Positions 9,001-14,682 of a stretch of 64,000 nucleotides of DNA are shown here, piece after piece. Both the position numbers and the translations under genes were made by a program. The first letter of the stretch is position 1; every line of letters starts with the position of its first letter. Location of the stretch: assembly GCF_001610895.1 (NCBI RefSeq), contig NZ_CP011273.1:3534001-3598000 (forward strand), in the 5' to 3' direction. The DNA is from Planctomyces sp. SH-PL62 (GTDB lineage Bacteria > Planctomycetota > Planctomycetia > Isosphaerales > Isosphaeraceae). The notes under the pieces are model-generated. The model did not search any database and was not told the DNA's origin. It saw nothing but the letters and a program-made list of their open reading frames with translations.

Positions 9001-9050
9001 GCCCGCAGGGCCGGATGAGGGGGAGGACGAGCACGGAGACCGTCGGCGGA
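9001..9050 (-). repeat. Dispersed intergenic repeat, copy 1
   Basis: Read on the minus strand, this stretch matches 34836-34883 over about 45 bases with only a few mismatches. The shared core contains cgtgctcgtc, a C-rich run, ctcatccgg and a ggccc-n3-gggcc palindrome. Both copies lie between genes. It resembles the REP-type palindromic units common in high-GC genomes. Confidence 0.7.
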
Positions 9051-9090
9051 CACTCGGACTGGATTGCGAATTTCGACGATCGACTTGCTG

Positions 9091-9167
9091 GTCCTCCCCC
9101 ACATCTGACCCCTGCGGGGTCTGTCTTCCCCCGCGAGGGGGGAAGACCGTTAGGTTTGGGGGAGGAC
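9091..9167. repeat. Nested palindromic element with three stems
   Basis: Outer arms gtcctccccca (9091-9101) and tgggggaggac (9157-9167) are perfect reverse complements. Inside are two further hairpins: gacccctgcggggtc (9107-9121) and a CTTCCCC/GGGGAAG stem closed by GCGA (9125-9145). A closely related C-rich/GCGA hairpin appears at about 34883-34904. Transcribed or extruded, it would form a three-way junction. Confidence 0.75.
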
Positions 9168-9234
9168 GGGCAGGTCGACCCACCTTCCTCGAGAGGTCGA
9201 AGAGAGGCGCGGCTTCAACTCGCTTGAGCGCTCC

Positions 9235-10158
9235 TCAGGGCGTTTTCGACGAAGCCGCGGCGCGGCGGGGGCGCAGGGCGGCTCCCAGCACGACGGCGGC
9301 GGCACCGGCCAGGGCCAGGGACGCCGGTTCGGGCACGGCGGCGGGGGGCAGGCGGTAGGTGAGGTCGTCCACTGCGAAGTAGGCGGGCGTGTTCATCCCA
9401 TAGCGGCCCACGTCGGAGGAGGTCAGGTTGAACGAGAGCTGCGACGCGCCGGCCAGGGACGACAGATCCATGTAGGCCCACGTATCGAGGACGTAGTCCA
9501 GCGAATTGTCGTCGAAGCGGTAGTCGGCCAGGTAGAAATCGACGGAGGTCCCCAGGAGCGAGCCCGCCGCGGTGACTCCGTAGGCCGTGAGCTTGAACCA
9601 GTCGGCGTCGTCGCCGGAGTCGCCGCCGAACTTCTTGGCGAAGGAGTCGCCGTTGAGCATCGAGAGGGCGGCGTAGGTCGTGTTGGTGACGAACATCCCC
9701 GCGAGGGACGCCCCGGTCGGGATCGAGAACGTCGGCAGGCCTGCCAGGTCCGCCGGGTTCGCGGGGGCGAAGGGCGGGTTCCTGTACCCGCTGGCGACGC
9801 CGAAGTTGCCGCCCGAGTGCGCCGAGCCGGCGTAGGCGGAGAGCTCGTTGCCGTATCCGGCGGTCGTCGCGTCCGTCCGGTTCGAATAGCCGAAGCCGCT
9901 CCAGGTGGAGACGCCCTGTCCGTAGTCGGCGAAGCGGTTCGCGAATTCCGCCCCCCCCGAGGCGAACGTCCCCGTCCAGACGGTCGAGCCCCAGGAGCCG
10001 GGGGCGGAGGTCGCTCCCGACATCGGGCCGGCGGTGGCGGAGTCGGGGGAGAGGCTCAGATCCTCGAAGTCGACGACGCCGGCGCGGGCGGCGGGAGCCA
10101 GGCCGAGGAGGCCGACGAAGACCAGGGATGTCACAAGAGAAAGTGATCGCGATTTCAT
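9235..10158 (-). CDS. PEP-CTERM-anchored DUF4465 protein, B12-riboswitch controlled
   Basis: A 307-aa exported protein. Residues 1-26 are a signal peptide ending APAARA. The C terminus has the PEP-CTERM sorting signal: VPEPAS at 275-280, a hydrophobic stretch, then RPRR. The body matches the DUF4465 pattern: FEDLSL at the start, WSGFGYSNRTD, NELSAYAG, then DWFKLTAYG, VDFYLADYR, DTWAYMDLSSL and LTSSDVGRYGMNTPAYFAVDDL. The leader holds a cobalamin riboswitch, so expression should fall when cobalamin is plentiful. As I recall, DUF4465 proteins recur in Bacteroidota cobamide-uptake loci. I therefore infer a surface protein that binds or helps capture B12. No other B12 transport gene is adjacent. 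Confidence 0.9.
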   Translation of the reverse strand: MKSRSLSLVTSLVFVGLLGLAPAARAGVVDFEDLSLSPDSATAGPMSGATSAPGSWGSTVWTGTFASGGAEFANRFADYGQGVSTWSGFGYSNRTDATTAGYGNELSAYAGSAHSGGNFGVASGYRNPPFAPANPADLAGLPTFSIPTGASLAGMFVTNTTYAALSMLNGDSFAKKFGGDSGDDADWFKLTAYGVTAAGSLLGTSVDFYLADYRFDDNSLDYVLDTWAYMDLSSLAGASQLSFNLTSSDVGRYGMNTPAYFAVDDLTYRLPPAAVPEPASLALAGAAAVVLGAALRPRRAAASSKTP

Positions 10159-10500
10159 CTAATGGAATCCTGAAGACATCGAAAGCGTGGAAGCGAAGGC
10201 CGCGGAGCCGCCTCGGCGCGCAAGGCGACCGGGCCGGCTCGCGACGGGGCGTCGACCGGGAGGGATAAAGAGACGGCGCGCACGACCGCTCAATGCCCGG
10301 CTAGGAGGTCCGGGCGAGGCGTGCGGCCCGCGCGACGAGCAAGGCGCGCCGGAAGGCGCGCGAGAGCTTACGAGGGAGCTACCATCATGGGGACCTTTCC
10401 GCCGGGACGGGCAGCGTGGCGGAGGCGCGACCGTCCCGGGCGCACGCCGAGCGGACGATCCGCTGAGGCGTTCACCGAGGATGCAGGCGGTCGGGCATCC
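10159..10500 (-). promoter_or_regulatory. Long leader between riboswitch and DUF4465 start
   Basis: About 340 transcribed bases separate the aptamer from the start codon. On the minus strand it contains a hairpin GCGCGCC-TTCC-GGCGCGC (10344-10361), a smaller ggatgc/gcatcc hairpin near 10490 and agcgga-tcg-tccgct near 10465. None is followed by a clean T run. The leader may hold the expression platform, but I cannot tell whether control is by termination or at translation. No open frame here looks coding. Confidence 0.4.
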
Positions 10501-10696
10501 TGACAGCTCTCGACGGGCAGGTCTTCTGGCTCTCGGCTCATGACGGCTTTCGGACGGCCTTCCCGCCCCCGTGGGGGGCAGTGGCCCTGCGGTCCGAAGC
10601 CTGGCCGATTACAGCGGCGGCCCCGCGCCGGATTCTCACCGGCTTCCCTATTCTCCCCCCCGAGCGGCCTCGGCCTGGGGCACCTGTCGAGCTAGC
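10501..10696 (-). ncRNA. Cobalamin riboswitch
   Basis: Read on the minus strand, the classic B12 aptamer elements occur in order: ACAGGTGCC near the 5' end, GGGAAGCCGGTGAGAATCC, GCCGCTGTAA, GCCACTG, GGCGGGAAGG and the B12 box AGCCAGAAGACCTGCC. Closing-stem halves CTCGAC and GTCGAG flank the aptamer. The aptamer binds adenosylcobalamin or a related cobamide and usually represses the downstream gene. Here that is the PEP-CTERM DUF4465 gene on the same strand; the gene at 10827 is on the other strand and is not its target. Confidence 0.97.
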
Positions 10697-10826
10697 CCAG
10701 AGTAGCGGCTCCCCGTCGCGAACTCAAGAGGTCGTCGTCGGTCTAGAGGCGGGAGGCTGGTTGACGGAACGGTGTATTTGAAGGGTGCCTGAAGGTTGAT
10801 TTGAGTTTTCCCATCGGGAGGACGTG

Positions 10827-11240
10827 ATGGACCGGGAGTCGTGCGGGGACGACGATCGCGGTCGCCGAGGGGACCCGAATCGTTACAAGGGAGTCGGCGT
10901 GGGCCTGTTGCTGGCCGACGTTCGGGACGCCGTCGACCCCGCCCTCCGGGACGCCGGCTTCCTCCTCGTCGGCAGGAGTCCTCGCTGGACGAGGTCGCCG
11001 CAATTCCTCGACTGGAGCCGACCCGGCGAACTCGTTTCGATCTCCTACGAGCGCAGCTGGGACTGGGTCCGGCTCGTCGCCGTGCACGTCTCGGCCGGCG
11101 GCGACGAGCTGCGGACCATCGCGTCGGCGGACCTCCACGAATGTCGATCGACGGCCGACGTCGACGCCGTGCTCGCCTCCTTCACGGCCGCGATCGTGAA
11201 CGATGCGCATAACCTGCGCGGCTGTGGAGCCGAGGCGTGA
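10827..11240 (+). CDS. Hypothetical protein (137 aa)
   Basis: A soluble protein of unknown family. It starts at ATG 10827 with GGGAGG just upstream; the GTG three bases earlier is too close to that site. The first 20 residues are charged and probably disordered. The rest alternates helix and strand (LLADVRDAVDPALRDAGFLLV, LVSISYERSWDWVRLVAVHVS). The layout suggests a small immunity- or SMI1-like alpha/beta protein, but I see no diagnostic motif. It is divergent from the riboswitch leader and convergent with the sulfatase gene, 13 bases away. Confidence 0.6.
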   Translation: MDRESCGDDDRGRRGDPNRYKGVGVGLLLADVRDAVDPALRDAGFLLVGRSPRWTRSPQFLDWSRPGELVSISYERSWDWVRLVAVHVSAGGDELRTIASADLHECRSTADVDAVLASFTAAIVNDAHNLRGCGAEA

Positions 11241-11253
11241 TCGACGCTCACGC

Positions 11254-12705
11254 TCAGTCGGCGGCCGTCGCGGCGGGACGGATCTCGGGGCCGTCCGCTT
11301 TCGTGAGCCGGTCGCCCAGCCGGGCGCGCATCGAGTCGGCCATGCCCTGAAGCTGAGCGACGACCTCGGGGCGGTCGGCCGCGAGGTTGTGGGTCTCGCC
11401 GAGGTCCGCATCGAGATCGTACAGCTCCAGGCCGACGGCCAGCGGGCGGTACTTGCCGGGGACGCCGCCGCCGCCGGGGGCCTGGCCGTTCATGGTGCGC
11501 GTGGCGTGCGGGAAGAGGAGCTTCCACGGGCCGGAGCGCATGGCCTGGAGTTCGCCGTCGCCGTAGTAGAAGAAGAGGGCCTCGTGGGGGCTCCTGGCGT
11601 CGGGCTCGCCGAAGAGGAGCGGGCGGACGTCGAGGCCGTCGATCGGCAGGGCGGGCGGGTGGCCGCCGATCATCGCGGCGAACGTCGGGAGCAGGTCGAT
11701 GGTCGCGGCGGGCTGGCGCTGGACGAGGCCGGCGGGGACCTTGCCGGGCCACCGGGCGACGAACGGGACGCGGACGCCCCCCTCGTAGCTCGTCCCCTTC
11801 CCCTCGCGCAGCGGCCCGGCCGAGCCGCCGTGGTCGCCGTAGCTCAGCCAGGGGCCGTTGTCGGACGTGAAGACGACCAGGGTTCGCTCGTCGAGCCCCT
11901 CGGCGCGGAGGGTCGACAGGATCGCGCCGACCGCGTCGTCGATCTCGCGGATCACGTCGCCGTAGAGCCCGGCGCCGCTCCGGCCGGCGTTCTCGTCGCG
12001 GACGAACAGCGGGACGTGGGGCATGTTGGGGGCGAGGTAGAAGAAGAACGGCTCGTCCTTGTGGCGCTTGATGAAGTCGACGGCGCGGTCGGCGAAGCGG
12101 CTGGTCAGCGTCTTTTGGATCTCGGCGGTGACGTCGGCGATGGCCGGCTGGTCTCCCTCGATCAGCGGCAGTTTCGGATAGCCCTCGGGCCGCTCGGGAT
12201 GGTGCGGCCACATGTCGCCCGAGTAGGGGAGGCCCAGGAACTCGTCGAAGCCGTGGTGCACCGGCGCCTGCGAGGGTCGGTATCCCAGGTGCCACTTCCC
12301 GGCCATCCCCGTGGCGTACCCGGCCGATTTGAACATCTCGGCCATCGTGGTTTCGTCGTGCGACAGCCCCACCTTCGTCTTCGGCCCGAGCGCCCCCTGG
12401 ATGCCGACGCGCTCGTGGTACGCCCCGGTGAGGAGCGCCGCCCGCGAGGCCGAGCAGACCGCGCTGGAGACGTAGAAGTCGGTGAACCTCGCCCCCTCGG
12501 CGGCCATCCGGTCCAGGTTGGGCGTGGCGTATCTCGTCTGCCCGAAGCAGCCGAGGTCGCCGTACCCCATGTCGTCGCAGAAGATCACGACGACGTTGGG
12601 CCGGTCGGCTTTCCCGTCGGGCGGCTGCGCCCGGCCGGACGTCGCCGGGACCGTCGCGGAGAGGATCGCCGCCGCCAGAATCATCAAGGGTGATTTCATG
12701 ATCAT
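11254..12705 (-). CDS. Sulfatase (arylsulfatase-type), exported
   Basis: A 483-aa secreted sulfatase that hydrolyses sulfate esters, probably of polysaccharides. It has a signal peptide (residues about 1-26), metal-binding Asp44-Asp45 (VVVIFCDDMGYGD) and the formylglycine motif CSASR with Cys84 (AVCSASRAALLTG). Ala replaces the usual Pro of CxPxR, a common variant. MAGKWHLG and TSDNGPW complete the active-site pattern. The start overlaps the stop of the upstream phosphodiesterase gene in an ATGA, giving translational coupling. A second ATG at 12699 is an alternative start. No separate formylglycine-generating enzyme gene is visible in the window. Confidence 0.93.
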   Translation of the reverse strand: MIMKSPLMILAAAILSATVPATSGRAQPPDGKADRPNVVVIFCDDMGYGDLGCFGQTRYATPNLDRMAAEGARFTDFYVSSAVCSASRAALLTGAYHERVGIQGALGPKTKVGLSHDETTMAEMFKSAGYATGMAGKWHLGYRPSQAPVHHGFDEFLGLPYSGDMWPHHPERPEGYPKLPLIEGDQPAIADVTAEIQKTLTSRFADRAVDFIKRHKDEPFFFYLAPNMPHVPLFVRDENAGRSGAGLYGDVIREIDDAVGAILSTLRAEGLDERTLVVFTSDNGPWLSYGDHGGSAGPLREGKGTSYEGGVRVPFVARWPGKVPAGLVQRQPAATIDLLPTFAAMIGGHPPALPIDGLDVRPLLFGEPDARSPHEALFFYYGDGELQAMRSGPWKLLFPHATRTMNGQAPGGGGVPGKYRPLAVGLELYDLDADLGETHNLAADRPEVVAQLQGMADSMRARLGDRLTKADGPEIRPAATAAD

Positions 12706-14090
12706 CTCTGCGAAAAGGCGTTCAGGAGCAGGTCCCGGAAGTCGGTCGTCCTGAGCCGATCCTCGGCCGGGAGCGGGCCGTCGGCCAGGAGGAGGGGCTT
12801 GTCGAGGGGGTCGGCGGCGGGGAGGCCGTGGCTCCCTCGGACGAGGGAGGGGTCGAGCGGGACCACGTCGAAGAGGGTGCGGAAGCCCAGCTTCTTCTGG
12901 ATCAGGCGGCGGATCGCGCGACCCTTGGGCCAGAACAGTGCGGGGTCGAAGAACATCTCGCAGGGGTCGAAGCCCGGCTTGCGGTGGATGTCGATCGTAC
13001 GGGCGAAGTCGGGGGCGAGGGCGTCGTCGAACCAGTAAGGGTAGGCGAACCAGGCGTCGGGCTCGGACAGGGCGACGATCTCGCCCGACCGCGCGTGATC
13101 GAGTCCGATCTCGGCCCGCTCCGCGCCGGCCAGCGTCCGAGCCACCCCAGGCTGGGCCGCGATCAGGTCGCGGACGGCCGGGACGTCTTCGGGTCGGGAG
13201 ACGTAGACGTGGGCGAGCTGGTGGTCGCAGACGGCCATCGCGCGGCTGCCGAACGTGTCGATCATCTCGCCGAAGGGGCCGGGGCGGACGGAGAGCAGGC
13301 CCGCCCGGCGGAGGGCGCGGTTGAGGAGGACCGGACGGCTCACGTCGCAATGGCCGTACTCGCTGACGACCCAGACGCGGGCGCCTTCGGCCTTCGCGCG
13401 GTCGAGCAGAGGGGCGGCGGCGGCGTCGAGCTCGCGGACGAGCTTCGGCATGTCGCAGCCGGACGGCCCCCGGCGCTGGGGCTCGTAATCCAGGTGCGGC
13501 AGGTAGACGAACGTCAGGTCGGGGCGGTCGCGTTCGAGGACGTCGGCGGCGGCCCTGGCGATCCATTCCGTGCAGGGGAGCCCGGCGTTCGGCCCCCAGA
13601 AGGTGTGGAACGGGAACCTGCCCAGGCTGGATTCCAGGCGCTCGCAGAGGCCGTCGGGCGTGCCGGCGATGCCGAAGACCTTGGCGCCGTCGGCCCCGTA
13701 ATAGGGCTTGGGCGTGACGCTCAGGTCGACGTCGGCGCCCTGGTTGAACCACCAGAACAGCTTGGCGATGCGGATCTCGCGGCCCTGTTCGCCGGCGCGG
13801 CGGCGGAGCGTCGTCTCGACCGTTTCGGCCTGGACCAGGGCGCTCGACTGCTGCCAGAATCGGACTTCGCGGGTGTCGCGGAACAGCCAGCCGTTGGCGA
13901 CGATCCCGTGCTCCTGCGGGAGCTTTCCGGTCAGCAGGCTCGCCTGGGCCGTGCAGGTCACGGCGGGGGAGACCTCCTCCAGCGAGCGGACCCAGCCGGA
14001 TTCGGCCAGGGCCTTCAGGCGCGGGGCGTGGACGAGGAGACGCCGGGTCAGTCCCACGGCGTTGACGACGACGAAGGGCTGTGGGGACAT
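12702..14090 (-). CDS. Alkaline phosphatase-superfamily phosphodiesterase
   Basis: A 462-aa protein of the type I phosphodiesterase/nucleotide pyrophosphatase branch of the alkaline phosphatase superfamily. It has no signal peptide. Thr near residue 45 (SPAVTCTAQASLLTGKLPQEHGI) matches the metal-nucleophile loop. Further metal-ligand blocks are FVYLPHLDYE, VVSEYGHCDV and CDHQLAHVYV. It likely cleaves a phosphodiester or phosphomonoester in the cytoplasm. It is the first gene of a two-gene unit with the sulfatase, sharing an ATGA. Related proteins occur in ebo-type clusters, but no other ebo gene is present here, so the substrate is open. Confidence 0.85.
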   Translation of the reverse strand: MSPQPFVVVNAVGLTRRLLVHAPRLKALAESGWVRSLEEVSPAVTCTAQASLLTGKLPQEHGIVANGWLFRDTREVRFWQQSSALVQAETVETTLRRRAGEQGREIRIAKLFWWFNQGADVDLSVTPKPYYGADGAKVFGIAGTPDGLCERLESSLGRFPFHTFWGPNAGLPCTEWIARAAADVLERDRPDLTFVYLPHLDYEPQRRGPSGCDMPKLVRELDAAAAPLLDRAKAEGARVWVVSEYGHCDVSRPVLLNRALRRAGLLSVRPGPFGEMIDTFGSRAMAVCDHQLAHVYVSRPEDVPAVRDLIAAQPGVARTLAGAERAEIGLDHARSGEIVALSEPDAWFAYPYWFDDALAPDFARTIDIHRKPGFDPCEMFFDPALFWPKGRAIRRLIQKKLGFRTLFDVVPLDPSLVRGSHGLPAADPLDKPLLLADGPLPAEDRLRTTDFRDLLLNAFSQR

Positions 14091-14121
14091 CGCGGAGACC
14101 GGCTCCAGAAAGGCGGGGAGG

Positions 14122-14682
14122 ATGCGGGAGACGATCCGATCATACCAGGACGAGGAGCCGCCGGCGCGGACTTACGTCCCCGGAGCCGGCCGCCCGAAGC
14201 CCCCGCGTGACGAGGCCCGACCGTCGCCGCCGCCCATCGCGGGGGACGCCTGGGCGGAGTCGCCGGCTTACCTGCGGGGGGTCGACCTGTTCAACGCCGG
14301 ATGCTACTGGGAGGCCCATGAAGCCTGGGAGCCGCTCTGGCTGGCGCACGGCCGCCGGGGGCCGATTGCGGCGGTGTTGCAGGGCCTGATCAAGCTGGCC
14401 GCGGCCGGGGTCAAGGTCCGGCAGGGGAGGCCTGGGGGCGTGCGATCGCACGCGAGGAGGGCGGCCGACCACTTCGCGGAGGTGCGCGCCGAGGTCGGCC
14501 CTTCGCTCCTGGGGCTCGACCTCGACGCCCTGATCGCCTTCGCCCGCTCCGTGGCCGACGATCCGCCGGCCGAGCCCGTCGTCGCCGAGGGCTCGGCCGT
14601 GCGCGTCTTCACGCGACCGTTGCGGCCGGGCGGAGCTGGCCCAGCCGTCGACGCCAGTAGGCGCCCAGCGGCAGGGCCATGA
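14122..14682 (+). CDS. DUF309 domain protein
   Basis: A 186-aa protein with the DUF309 core at about residues 50-110: YLRGVDLFNAGCYWEAHEAWE, then VLQGLIKLAAAGVK. These helices contain the conserved WEAHE.WE motif of the family. Before it is a basic, Pro-rich stretch with YVPG, also typical. The chosen ATG at 14122 lies directly after a GGGGAGG run, a tight spacing. The gene ends 74 bases inside the convergent ccsA gene. The family's biochemical role is not established. Confidence 0.8.
   Translation: MRETIRSYQDEEPPARTYVPGAGRPKPPRDEARPSPPPIAGDAWAESPAYLRGVDLFNAGCYWEAHEAWEPLWLAHGRRGPIAAVLQGLIKLAAAGVKVRQGRPGGVRSHARRAADHFAEVRAEVGPSLLGLDLDALIAFARSVADDPPAEPVVAEGSAVRVFTRPLRPGGAGPAVDASRRPAAGP

Larger units (their letters stand above)
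8435..9234. other. Gene-free region rich in palindromic repeats
   Basis: Eight hundred bases between asnB and the convergent PEP-CTERM gene. Open frames of about 100-130 codons exist in several frames, but they overlap each other, have poor codon use and no ribosome-binding sites, so I do not call them. The stretch 8451-8550 contains the direct repeat attggcttcgctcg twice (about 8451 and 8540). The right half holds several palindromic repeats listed separately. Part of the stretch is less GC-rich than the genes around it. Confidence 0.6.

Noticed and set aside
10404-10437. Gggacgg/ccgtccc inverted repeat as the riboswitch terminator
   Set aside because: Seven base pairs with a 20-base loop and no T run; too weak to call.
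12706-13752. N-terminal extension of the sulfatase into the upstream gene
   Set aside because: It overlaps the phosphodiesterase out of frame; the signal peptide at 12705 marks the true start.
12702-14090. Phosphodiesterase as part of an ebo cluster
   Set aside because: No other ebo-type gene (UbiA-like, TatD-like, DHQ-synthase-like) is present around it.
12828-14210. A plus-strand open frame of about 460 codons opposite the phosphodiesterase
   Set aside because: The opposite strand has clear family motifs and this frame has none.
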